A DNA stretch of 11,648 nt, taken from contig QMME01000098.1 in the NCBI GenBank assembly GCA_003647095.1, forward strand, positions 1 through 11,648, given 5' to 3'. Every line of letters begins with the position of its first letter. The stretch's first letter is position 1. A program made the translations under genes and the position numbers. The DNA comes from Deltaproteobacteria bacterium. Lineage in GTDB: Bacteria > Myxococcota > B64-G9. The notes below the pieces were generated by a model. The model was not told where the DNA came from. It was given only the letters and a program-made list of their open reading frames with translations, and made no database searches. Shown one piece after another: positions 1 through 7,595 of this stretch.

Positions 1-53
1 AACGACCGGAGCAATGGTTGTGGATACACCGGCGCTGGAAGGCCGCCGACTAG
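1..53 (+). CDS. 3' end of a lipid A lauroyl/myristoyl-type acyltransferase (LpxL/HtrB family), partial
   Basis: Reading in frame from base 3, sixteen codons run to a TAG at 51-53 and give RPEQWLWIHRRWKAAD. The core P-E-Q-W-L-W-x-H-R-R-W-K is the characteristic C-terminal motif of LpxL/HtrB lysophospholipid acyltransferases. These inner-membrane enzymes add secondary acyl chains to Kdo2-lipid IVA. The rest of the gene lies upstream of the window. If correct, the organism makes, or at least encodes, an LPS-type outer membrane. The next gene starts 126 bases downstream behind its own promoter, so the two are probably separate units. The call rests on a short motif, but the motif is distinctive. 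Confidence 0.75.
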   Translation, partial: RPEQWLWIHRRWKAAD

Positions 54-80
54 TGACCGGCCCCGGCCGGAACGGAACCC

Positions 81-109
81 TTGACTTGGAGGCCAGCCGG
101 TGGTAGAAA
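81..109 (+). promoter_or_regulatory. sigma70-type promoter for the SDR gene
   Basis: TTGACT (81-86) and TAGAAA (104-109) are separated by 17 bases, with TGG directly before the -10 box (extended -10). Transcription would start near 116 and leave a leader of about 64 bases before the ATG at 180. Found by eye only. Confidence 0.45.
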
Positions 110-129
110 TCCGACCAACGGGCCACAAT

Positions 130-159
130 ATGACTGGCTGCGGCAAGATATTGTATAAC
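130..159 (+). promoter_or_regulatory. possible second, proximal promoter for the SDR gene
   Basis: ATGACT (130-135), an 18-base spacer and TATAAC (154-159) lie in an AT-rich patch that stands out from the GC-rich surroundings. The start point would fall near 166, just upstream of the ribosome binding site at 170-174. Weaker than the promoter at 81-109 in its -35 box, better in its -10 box. Confidence 0.25.
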
Positions 160-179
160 AACTACATTTGGAGGTAGTG

Positions 180-1232
180 ATGAGCGAGAAACCACTTTGC
201 CTGGTAACCGGTGCCTGCGGCTTCATGGGCAGTCACATGGTGGAGTTGCTGGCGGAAAACGGCTACCGCGTCCGGGCCACCGATCTGCCGGCGGCCTGCG
301 AAGGCGATGACCGCCAGCGGGGGCTGTTTCCCAGCGTGGCCCGCAAGGCGGGGGCCGAGCTGGTGGCCGCCGATCTAACCGATCCGGCATCGCTGGAGCA
401 GGTTTGCGAGGGGGTCCAGTGGGTCTTCCACATCGCCGGGTTGTTCAAGTACTCGGCCACCTGGGAGGCCTTGCAGGCGGTCAACCAGGGAGGCACCCGC
501 AACCTGCTCGGGGCGCTGGAGCGCAAGGGCGACCTGCAGCGGTTCATCATGTGGGGAGCCGGTGGAGTCTACGGCCTGCCCACCGCCGACATGTTGCCCT
601 TGCGCGAGGACATGCCCACCAATCCTCCCAACGACTACCTGCGCTCCAAGGATCTGGCCGAGAAGGAGGTCATGGAGTTCTGCGACAAGCACGACCTGCC
701 GCACGCGGTACTGCGACCCACCACCGTCTACGGGCCCCGGGCCGTCTACGGCGGCGGCCAGCTGGTGATGGGCATGGCCAAGATGAACCCGGCGCTGGTA
801 CCGGCCAACTTCACCGCCCGGGTCCCCTTCATCCACGTGCGCGACGTGGTGGGCGCCGCGCTGCACCTGGCCGAGCAGGGCAACGGCATCTCCGGTCCCT
901 ACAACGTCAACGACGACAGCCAGATGACCCAGGTGGAACTGGTACGCTTCTTCGCCCAGCTCACCGGCCACCTGTTCGTCAAGCTGCCGCCCGTGCCTGT
1001 CGATCTCATCCGCTCCGGCGTGGGCAAGGTGGCCACCTGGGTGCAGTACCTGGCCCGCGACGTGTTGCACACGGCCAGTCCCATCGAGGCCGATACCATC
1101 CAGTATCTCAACCGTGATTTCACTTACTCGAACGAGAAGCTCAAGGCCACCGGCTACCGGTTCGTCTACCCCGATCCGCGGCCCGGCCTGCGCGATACCC
1201 TGCAGTGGTACCGCCAGGAAGGCTGGCTGTGA
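180..1232 (+). CDS. NAD(P)-dependent epimerase/dehydratase family protein (extended SDR)
   Basis: A 350-aa Rossmann-fold protein of the extended short-chain dehydrogenase/reductase group, which acts on nucleotide sugars, steroids or flavonoid-like substrates. The N-terminal dinucleotide motif TGACGFMGSH is at residues 10-19, an acidic residue ends the second strand (D35), and AADLTDP (63-69) is the usual adenine-contact segment. The catalytic Y-x3-K is present as Y153-LRS-K157. The stretch normally reading SSxxVYG is WGAGGVYG (125-132), so the catalytic Ser/Thr position is Ala127 or a neighbouring Gly. PFIHVRDVV (216-224) is the usual substrate-domain motif. The ATG at 180 is chosen because GGAGG at 170-174 lies five bases upstream; an in-frame TTG at 168 overlaps that site. 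A second gene follows 23 bases later, probably in the same operon. Substrate unknown. Confidence 0.88.
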   Translation: MSEKPLCLVTGACGFMGSHMVELLAENGYRVRATDLPAACEGDDRQRGLFPSVARKAGAELVAADLTDPASLEQVCEGVQWVFHIAGLFKYSATWEALQAVNQGGTRNLLGALERKGDLQRFIMWGAGGVYGLPTADMLPLREDMPTNPPNDYLRSKDLAEKEVMEFCDKHDLPHAVLRPTTVYGPRAVYGGGQLVMGMAKMNPALVPANFTARVPFIHVRDVVGAALHLAEQGNGISGPYNVNDDSQMTQVELVRFFAQLTGHLFVKLPPVPVDLIRSGVGKVATWVQYLARDVLHTASPIEADTIQYLNRDFTYSNEKLKATGYRFVYPDPRPGLRDTLQWYRQEGWL

Positions 1233-1255
1233 GCGCAGGCAAGGAGGCGGAGATC

Positions 1256-1789
1256 ATGACCGGCGATAAACTCGATTACCTGACCCTGGCCACCTCCAGC
1301 AACGACTTCTTGGAACGGGTGCTGCGGGAGGGGATACAGCCGGATGCCGAGAAACTGGCCGGCTGGGAGTTCCGCGGCTTCAACACCCTGACCCTGACCA
1401 CCTTGCTGGGCTTTCCCAAGTTCAAGAAGGGCTTCTATCGCGACGGTGCCGACCTGCGCGGCTACAACGTCAAGATAAAGCCCGGGGGCCTGGCCGATCC
1501 CTGGATCGACGTCGTCAAGAACGGCAAGTCGGTGAAGCACGGCTTCTACGACGTCTACCCGGTACGGGCGGAAGAGCGCGACAACCTCTATCCCAACAGC
1601 CTGCTGCTCAACTACGCCTCGCGCCGGAATCCCGCCTGGGATCCTTCCCGGGTACTGCGCGACTACCTGGTGCAGCCCGATCCCGACAACCCCGATCTCT
1701 ACCTGGGCAAGGCCTACCTGGCGCTGGGGCCGCGGCGGATCTTCGTGTCGTTCTTCGTCCTCGAGCGGGAGAACGAATCGATCCTGTAG
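1256..1789 (+). CDS. Unrecognised 177-aa soluble protein, partner of the SDR
   Basis: I do not recognise the family. The product is 177 aa with no signal peptide, membrane segment or cysteine. It has an aromatic-rich core: GWEFRGFNT (36-44), LLGFPKFKKGFY (50-61) and GYNVK (69-73). Further on come W83, GFYDVYPV (96-103), a Pro/Asp-rich RDYLVQPDPDNPDLYLGKAY (135-154) and a hydrophobic end FVSFFVLER (163-171). The look is that of a compact beta-rich fold that could bind a hydrophobic ligand, but this is impression only. The ATG at 1256 has a strong AAGGAGG at 1241-1247; longer in-frame starts overlap the end of the SDR gene and lack such a site. The tight spacing suggests co-translation with the SDR and possibly a shared pathway. 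Confidence 0.8.
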   Translation: MTGDKLDYLTLATSSNDFLERVLREGIQPDAEKLAGWEFRGFNTLTLTTLLGFPKFKKGFYRDGADLRGYNVKIKPGGLADPWIDVVKNGKSVKHGFYDVYPVRAEERDNLYPNSLLLNYASRRNPAWDPSRVLRDYLVQPDPDNPDLYLGKAYLALGPRRIFVSFFVLERENESIL

Positions 1790-1854
1790 ATCCCCTTTGC
1801 TTCTCAAAAGAGGATTGCGTGGACGCTGTCATCGCGCTATAGACAGGGACTGGA

Positions 1855-3504
<1,650 letters not shown>

Positions 3505-3528
3505 GTTCCCCGGCAGGATGGGGAGGGT

Positions 3529-4680
3529 TCAGTCAATCTCCACCCGGAACAGTTCTTCGCCGGCCATGATCTCGTCGCCGTTCTGCAGGGGTTGCTCGCC
3601 CTGCAGGCGGACGAATACACCGGTGGAGCCGGTGGCCAGGATCTCCAGCCCGGCCGCCTTGACGTGGATCTCGGCGTGGCGTGCGGCCAGGCGCCCGTCG
3701 TCCGGAAAGTTCAGGTCGCATCCTTCCCGGCCCAGGGTTATCACCGGTCCGGCTCGCAGCAGCACCGGCGCCGCCTGTACGCTGCCGTCCGCGGCGGCGT
3801 GCAGGGTGCGCAGGGCCACGTAGAGATGATTGCCCGCGGGCGAGCCGAAGATGCGGCTGGAGCCGGTTCCGGGCAGGCGGCGGTCGGTGGTGGGACCACC
3901 CAGGCCGATCACGGTCAGGCGCTGGCGTCCCACGATGAACTCCATGCCCTGGCGCACCAGGGACTTGCCGCGGGCGCGCAGGAAGGTGCCGTTGCGCCCG
4001 CCGAAATCCTGCAATGACAGTTGACCGTTGTTGTTGGCCAGGCGGAAGTGTACCGGTGACAAGTAGGGATCGGCCTCGATGTTGATCAGGGCGGCGTTGC
4101 GTCCCACGGTGACTCCGGCCGGGCCGATGGGCCAGGTGGCATCCTCCTGGCCGAAGCCCCTGATCAGGCGCAGGCGCAGGCTGGCTTCTTCCGGCTGGGT
4201 GATGGCCTGGGGCCGGGTCGACAGGCGGCGGCCGCAGGCGGGACAGGTTTCCGCCTGCCCCCCGCCCAGTTGCGCACCGCAGTGGCGACAACGCTGGACG
4301 TTGGCCGGGCCGGCGGCGGTTACGGCCGGCAGGGAATCGGTGGCCCGCCGGGGCCTGGCCACGGGGGTGAAGGCGTTGCCCGGAGGCTGCCCGGCGGGCG
4401 GCGAGGCCAGGTCGGGGCGGGTGGCCTTTTCCACCACGGTTTTTTCCCCCGCTGGCGAGGCTCCCCCGGCCACGGCCGGAATCAGGTCGGTGATGGCTGC
4501 CAGTGGTTCTCCGCAGCGCACGCACTGGCGGGCGGTGATCTCGTTGAAGGTATCGCACTTGGGGCAGACGACGCCGGTTGTCAACAGGTCCGCTTCGGCG
4601 GCCGCCGGCAACGGCTGACCGCAGGAGCCGCAGGTGCGGGCACCGGGAGGATTCTCACTGTCACAGGCAGGGCAGCGCAT
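3529..4680 (-). CDS. Triple zinc-ribbon, tandem FHA-domain protein
   Basis: A 383-aa cytoplasmic protein with no membrane segment. Three CxxC...CxxC zinc ribbons are visible: C3/C6/C17/C20, C39/C42/C53/C56 and C131/C134/C146/C149. A Pro/Ala-rich linker with many Thr residues (60-128) separates the second and third and could itself be phosphorylated. FHA domain 1 (about 168-262) has the phosphothreonine-binding signature: G193-R194, S208 with H211, and N230-G231. FHA domain 2 (about 286-383) keeps G317-R318 and H335, but Ala332 replaces the conserved Ser and Thr353-Gly replaces Asn-Gly, so it may not bind phosphate. AGGAAGG lies about ten bases before the ATG. The gene follows the channel gene by 26 bases on the same strand and converges with the Ser/Thr kinase, its likely upstream partner. 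It probably acts as a phospho-dependent adaptor (inference). Confidence 0.92.
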   Translation of the reverse strand: MRCPACDSENPPGARTCGSCGQPLPAAAEADLLTTGVVCPKCDTFNEITARQCVRCGEPLAAITDLIPAVAGGASPAGEKTVVEKATRPDLASPPAGQPPGNAFTPVARPRRATDSLPAVTAAGPANVQRCRHCGAQLGGGQAETCPACGRRLSTRPQAITQPEEASLRLRLIRGFGQEDATWPIGPAGVTVGRNAALINIEADPYLSPVHFRLANNNGQLSLQDFGGRNGTFLRARGKSLVRQGMEFIVGRQRLTVIGLGGPTTDRRLPGTGSSRIFGSPAGNHLYVALRTLHAAADGSVQAAPVLLRAGPVITLGREGCDLNFPDDGRLAARHAEIHVKAAGLEILATGSTGVFVRLQGEQPLQNGDEIMAGEELFRVEID

Positions 4681-4706
4681 GATGGCGGTTTCCTTCCTCG
4701 TGGTTG

Positions 4707-5738
4707 CTAGCGCATCTTCTGGCGCAACCTTCGTACCGAGTCGACCGGCCCGAGCACGATCAGGGTGTCACCGGTTTCCAGCACCTGTTCGGGCGGCGGG
4801 TTATAGATGGTGCGCTGGCCGCTGGCGTCGCGAATCGCCAGCACCAGCAGCTTGGCCTCGCGACGCAGGTTGGTGTCACGCAAGGCCTGGCCCACCATGG
4901 AGCAGCCGGCGGTGAGCGGCAGTTCCTCGATGCGCAGGGTCTGCTCTTGGCCGCGCAGCATCTGGTCGAGGAAGGTGACCACCTGGGGACGCACCATTTC
5001 CGAGGCCATGCGCAGGCCGCCGATGCGACTGGGATTGATGACCACGTCGGCGCCGGCGCGGGTCAGGCGGGCCTCGTCCTGGGCATCTGAGGAGCGGGTG
5101 ATTATGCGCAGGCGGGGATTGCGCTGGCGGGCGGTGACGGTGACGAAGAGATTGTCCCGCTCGTCGGGCAGGACCACCACGATGCCCCGGGCCCGCACCA
5201 CGCCGGCTCGTTCCAGCACCTCGTCGTCGGCGGCGTTGCCCAAAACGTAGGGAATACGTTTGTCGGCGTGGGCTTCCAGGATGCGCTCGATGCGTTCCTG
5301 CTGGGCGTCGACTATCACCACCTCGTGACCGCTGCCCAGCAACTCCTCGATGACGAACGTCCCGGTGGCTCCGGCACCGCAAACGATGATGTGGTTTTCC
5401 AGCTTTTCGAGCAGCTTGTCCATTTTCCTTCTCCAGAAAATGTGGCGTAGTTCCCCTTCCACCAGGAAGGCCGTCAGCGAGGTGGCGAAGACGAACAACA
5501 CGCCCATGCCGGCAAACAACAGTACGATGACGAAGACCTTGCCGTACCACAACTCGGTCAGCGGCTTCATCTCCCGGCTGCCCAGCGTGGTCAGGGTGAT
5601 GGTGGTTTGGTACAGGCTGTCGAGCAGGCCGGGCCGGCCACCGGCCAGGTTGCCCAGGAAATAAAAGCCCAGCGTGCCACCGGCAAAGATGAGCGCTATC
5701 AGGCCGGATAGTATCAGCAGGCGTTTCTGCAAGCTCAT
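4707..5738 (-). CDS. Two-TM ion channel with TrkA-N/TrkA-C (RCK) domains and a non-canonical filter
   Basis: A 343-aa protein built like prokaryotic RCK-gated potassium channels. Helix 1 is at about 7-30, a pore helix with filter at 41-60, helix 2 at 66-92, a Rossmann TrkA-N domain at 115-235 (GAGATG at 121-126, D144 ending strand two for ribose binding) and a TrkA-C domain at about 260-335. The general type is a homotetrameric inner-membrane channel with ligand-gated cytoplasmic rings. The filter reads TTLGSRE (50-56) where potassium channels have TVGYGD, so GYG is absent and Arg55 sits at the mouth; ion selectivity cannot be assumed. The ATG at 5738 fits the start of helix 1; an in-frame TTG at 5762 would add eight polar residues. 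Shine-Dalgarno pairing is weak. The FHA protein gene follows in the same direction. Confidence 0.88.
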   Translation of the reverse strand: MSLQKRLLILSGLIALIFAGGTLGFYFLGNLAGGRPGLLDSLYQTTITLTTLGSREMKPLTELWYGKVFVIVLLFAGMGVLFVFATSLTAFLVEGELRHIFWRRKMDKLLEKLENHIIVCGAGATGTFVIEELLGSGHEVVIVDAQQERIERILEAHADKRIPYVLGNAADDEVLERAGVVRARGIVVVLPDERDNLFVTVTARQRNPRLRIITRSSDAQDEARLTRAGADVVINPSRIGGLRMASEMVRPQVVTFLDQMLRGQEQTLRIEELPLTAGCSMVGQALRDTNLRREAKLLVLAIRDASGQRTIYNPPPEQVLETGDTLIVLGPVDSVRRLRQKMR

Positions 5739-5761
5739 GTCCACACCATGACCCGGGCGCA

Positions 5762-5790
5762 AGTTTGCCCGGGTGCAGTGGCGCTGTCAA
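5762..5790 (-). promoter_or_regulatory. Promoter of the channel-FHA operon
   Basis: Read on the minus strand, a perfect TTGACA (5790-5785) is followed after 17 bases by CAAACT (5767-5762), a 3/6 match to the -10 consensus. The start point would be near 5755, giving a leader of about 16 bases before the channel ATG at 5738. Confidence rests mainly on the -35 box. Confidence 0.35.
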
Positions 5791-5830
5791 CCTGGCTCCC
5801 CGGCCCGGGATTTTCCACCCCGGCGCGGCC

Positions 5831-5855
5831 TACAATTTTTTTACAAACCTTTTTC
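5831..5855. other. AT-rich island with paired TACAA in the channel/lgt divergent region
   Basis: Within a very GC-rich spacer, 5831-5855 is almost entirely A/T or pyrimidine. TACAA occurs at 5831-5835 and again at 5842-5846, one helical turn apart, joined and followed by T-runs. TACAAT could serve as a -10 box on the plus strand but has no matching -35. It may be an operator or a bent, easily melted segment. Confidence 0.3.
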
Positions 5856-5899
5856 CGACAGCCAACCAATCGCCCGGCGGCACGCCGCCGCCCGGAGCC

Positions 5900-5914
5900 G
5901 GGGGGGGGAGGGGG
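5900..5914 (+). repeat. Poly-G tract (nine G, A, five G) upstream of lgt
   Basis: Nine consecutive G (5900-5908), one A, then five G (5910-5914) lie 48 bases before the lgt start. Such runs are prone to slippage and can form G-quadruplexes. They are also a common site of sequencing error. It is non-coding, so length changes would affect only spacing or structure. Confidence 0.6.
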
Positions 5915-5925
5915 CCGGATTTCCT

Positions 5926-5954
5926 TTGACCCCGGCTCCCGGCCGCGGCATGAT
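5926..5954 (+). promoter_or_regulatory. Possible lgt promoter giving a leaderless mRNA
   Basis: TTGACC (5926-5931), a 17-base spacer and CATGAT (5949-5954). The predicted start point, about 5960-5962, coincides with the preferred lgt ATG at 5962. No Shine-Dalgarno-like sequence precedes any of the three nearby ATGs (5950, 5953, 5962), which fits a leaderless transcript. Confidence 0.3.
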
Positions 5955-5961
5955 GCCTGCC

Positions 5962-6870
5962 ATGCACCCGGTGTTGTTCACGTTTCCCGACTGGCTGCCG
6001 CTACTGGGCGGACATCACATCTATGCCTACGGGGTGATGCTGGGCATCGCCTTCGTCTCCGGCTGGTACCTGGGCGTGAAGCTGTCGCTTCGGGAAGGAT
6101 TGTCCTACCGGACGGTCAACAACGCCTACCTGGTAGTGGTGGTCTGCTCCCTGGTGGGCGCCCGCGTGGCCCACCTGATCTCCAACCCCGGTACCTGGCG
6201 CTTTTCCACCGGCTTTCTCCCGGCGCTGTTTTCCTCGCGCTGCGAGGGGCTGGTGGCCTACGGGGGCTACATCGGCGGCATCCTGGGAGCCTGGGCTTAC
6301 CTGCGCCTGAAGAAATCCTCCGTCTGGAACCTGCTCGACACCACCACTCCTTCCATGGTGTTGGGGTTGGGCTTCACGCGCATCGGCTGTTTCCTGGCCG
6401 GTTGCTGCCACGGCCAGCCCAGCGATCTGCCCTGGGCGGTGGTCTTTCCCCCGGGAAGCCAGGCCTCCCACAACTTCCCCGGCGCGGCGGGCGCGTCGCT
6501 GCCGGTTCATCCCACCCAGCTCTACGAATCCCTGCTGGGCTTCGCCCTGTTTCCCCTGGCCCTGTGGTTGCATCGCCGCCGCAAGTTCACCGGCCAGTCG
6601 TTCCTGATCATGGTGGTATGCTACGCCGTGGCCAGGTTCCTGCTGGAGTTCATCAGGGGAGACGACGATCGCGGCGGCCTGGGCAACCACGCCGCACCCT
6701 GGTTGTCGACGTCGCAGATCATCGGGCTGGTGCTGATCCCCCTGGCAGTGGGATTGTACCTGTGGCGGCGGCGCCTGGCGGTGGCACCGCCGCAGCCTCT
6801 TTCCCGGGAGCAGATTCACAAGCGACTGGTTGCCGAGGGCGTGCTGAAAGAAAAAGCCGGTCGTACCTAG
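5962..6870 (+). CDS. lgt: Prolipoprotein diacylglyceryl transferase
   Basis: A 302-aa inner-membrane enzyme that moves diacylglycerol from phosphatidylglycerol to the lipobox cysteine of prolipoproteins, the first step of lipoprotein maturation. The start MHPVLF, then YAYGVMLGIAF (21-31), is typical of the family. GARVAHLISN (66-75), GLVAYGGYIGG (96-106), the Lgt signature RIGCFLAGCCHG (140-151), HPTQLYES (183-190) and FLLEFIRGDD (226-235) follow in the usual order. About seven hydrophobic segments are visible. As in many non-enteric homologues, Tyr100 stands where E. coli has His103, and the signature has GCFLAGCC where E. coli has GNFIN. The C-terminal 30 residues are polar and cytoplasmic. 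ATGs at 5950 and 5953 are alternative starts; 5962 matches homologues best. A substrate, the kelch lipoprotein, is encoded downstream in this window. Confidence 0.95.
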   Translation: MHPVLFTFPDWLPLLGGHHIYAYGVMLGIAFVSGWYLGVKLSLREGLSYRTVNNAYLVVVVCSLVGARVAHLISNPGTWRFSTGFLPALFSSRCEGLVAYGGYIGGILGAWAYLRLKKSSVWNLLDTTTPSMVLGLGFTRIGCFLAGCCHGQPSDLPWAVVFPPGSQASHNFPGAAGASLPVHPTQLYESLLGFALFPLALWLHRRRKFTGQSFLIMVVCYAVARFLLEFIRGDDDRGGLGNHAAPWLSTSQIIGLVLIPLAVGLYLWRRRLAVAPPQPLSREQIHKRLVAEGVLKEKAGRT

Positions 6871-6927
6871 CGTAAGCCATCGTGACGGAGAGGGGGCGCA
6901 AGGGTGGGAAAGAGGGTGAAATTTACC

Positions 6928-6956
6928 TTGACACGGTGCGGCAAGTAGGCTATTTG
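6928..6956 (+). promoter_or_regulatory. Promoter of the basic-tail coiled-coil gene
   Basis: A perfect TTGACA (6928-6933), 17 bases, then TATTTG (6951-6956, 3/6). The surrounding 6918-6975 is AT-rich for this genome. Transcription would start near 6963, about 28 bases before the ATG. It lies in the 120-base gap after lgt, so this gene is not dependent on lgt transcription. Confidence 0.45.
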
Positions 6957-6990
6957 TCGAGTGTAATTTGGGATACAGAAAGGAGAAGCC

Positions 6991-7404
6991 ATGAGCCGCA
7001 AAGACGAGGTAGCCCAGCAGATCGTGGAACTGTGGTCGCGGACCAGCGCCCAGATCGAGGAGATGGCCAGGTCGCTGAAACTGGGATCGGTGGTGGAGAG
7101 GCTGCGCAGCGACCATGCCCGGCTGGTGGCCGAGCGTGACCGGTTGCTGCGCAAGCTGGGCGAGGAGACCTACAAGCTGATAGAAAAAAGAACCCTGGAT
7201 GCCCCCAAGCCCCTGCAGGACCTGGCCAAGCGGCTACAGACCGTTGCCAAGAAACTGCTAGTGGGCAAGAGCACCAAAGGCAAGGGCACGGGCAAGAAGT
7301 CGAGCAAGGGCACCGGCAGGAAAAAGAGCGGTACCCGCAAGACCGCCAAGCGCACCGTCAAGCGCAAGAGCACCCGGAAGGCAAAAAGCAGTACTACTTC
7401 TTGA
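6991..7404 (+). CDS. Small coiled-coil protein with histone-H1-like Lys/Arg/Ser/Thr tail
   Basis: A 137-aa protein in two parts. Residues 1-90 are helical and heptad-like (for example VVERLRSDHARLVAERDRLL, 34-53), suggesting a coiled-coil oligomer. Residues 91-137 contain 19 Lys/Arg, 17 Ser/Thr and no acidic residue, with a repeated KGTGKK/KGTGRKK motif (98-103, 106-112). This resembles histone-H1-like tails of bacterial nucleoid proteins such as AlgP and the HU fusions, and predicts DNA or RNA binding; function is inferred from composition only. The many Thr/Ser could be kinase targets. The ATG has AGGAG at 6981-6985 and its own promoter. The TGA stop at 7402-7404 lies inside the -35 box of the tRNA promoter. 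A low-complexity tail can also mark a ribosome- or phospholipid-associated protein. Confidence 0.85.
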   Translation: MSRKDEVAQQIVELWSRTSAQIEEMARSLKLGSVVERLRSDHARLVAERDRLLRKLGEETYKLIEKRTLDAPKPLQDLAKRLQTVAKKLLVGKSTKGKGTGKKSSKGTGRKKSGTRKTAKRTVKRKSTRKAKSSTTS

Positions 7405-7429
7405 CAAAGCGTTCTTCCATTGCTAAACA
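7401..7429 (+). promoter_or_regulatory. Promoter of tRNA-Ala
   Basis: Perfect TTGACA (7401-7406), 17 bases, TAAACA (7424-7429) with TGC just before it (extended -10). The -35 box contains the stop codon of the upstream gene. Transcription would begin near 7436, about 53 bases before the mature tRNA. The leader holds a hairpin, CCGCCC (7445-7450) with GGGCGG (7458-7463). Confidence 0.5.
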
Positions 7430-7488
7430 AGGCGCCCTGTGACGCCGCCCGCAAAGGGGGCGGAGCCGGTTCTGTTACAAGCGCCTGT

Positions 7489-7561
7489 GGGGCTGTAGCT
7501 CAGCTGGGAGAGCGTCTGAATGGCATTCAGAAGGTCGTCGGTTCGATCCCGATCAGCTCCA
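7489..7561 (+). tRNA. tRNA-Ala (anticodon GGC)
   Basis: A complete 73-base cloverleaf. The acceptor stem GGGGCTG pairs with CAGCTCC and includes the G3:U70 wobble, the identity element of alanine tRNA. D stem GCTC/GAGC; anticodon stem TCTGA/TCAGA with loop ATGGCAT and anticodon GGC (reads GCC and GCU); five-base variable loop; T stem GTCGG/CCGAT with loop TTCGATC. The discriminator base is A at 7561, and the 3' CCA is not encoded (the next bases are TGA), so it must be added after transcription. A promoter lies at 7401-7429 and a strong terminator at 7596-7632, making this a single-gene tRNA unit. Confidence 0.97.
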
Positions 7562-7595
7562 TGAGTAAGGGGCCCAGAGCCTCTTTCCGGGTTCA

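Noticed and set aside
57..70. Palindrome CCGGCC-CC-GGCCGG after the acyltransferase stop
   Set aside because: Loop is too short and no T-run follows; ordinary for GC-rich sequence.
2..106. An alternative open frame at the left edge ending at TAG 104-106
   Set aside because: It shows no family resemblance and would overlap the likely SDR promoter, while the neighbouring frame ending at 53 matches the LpxL tail.
1815..1843. Possible kinase promoter TTGCGT-17-TATAGA
   Set aside because: Its start point (about 1850) would fall after the ribosome binding site at 1845-1849, removing it; kept as unproven. The kinase could be read from the SDR operon.
3505..3528. Possible bidirectional terminator between kinase and FHA genes
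   Set aside because: Only a five-base TCCCC/GGGGA stem with no T-tract; too weak to call.
5748..6875. A 375-codon plus-strand frame overlapping lgt
   Set aside because: Arg/Pro/Gly-rich out-of-frame shadow; the other frame carries all Lgt motifs.
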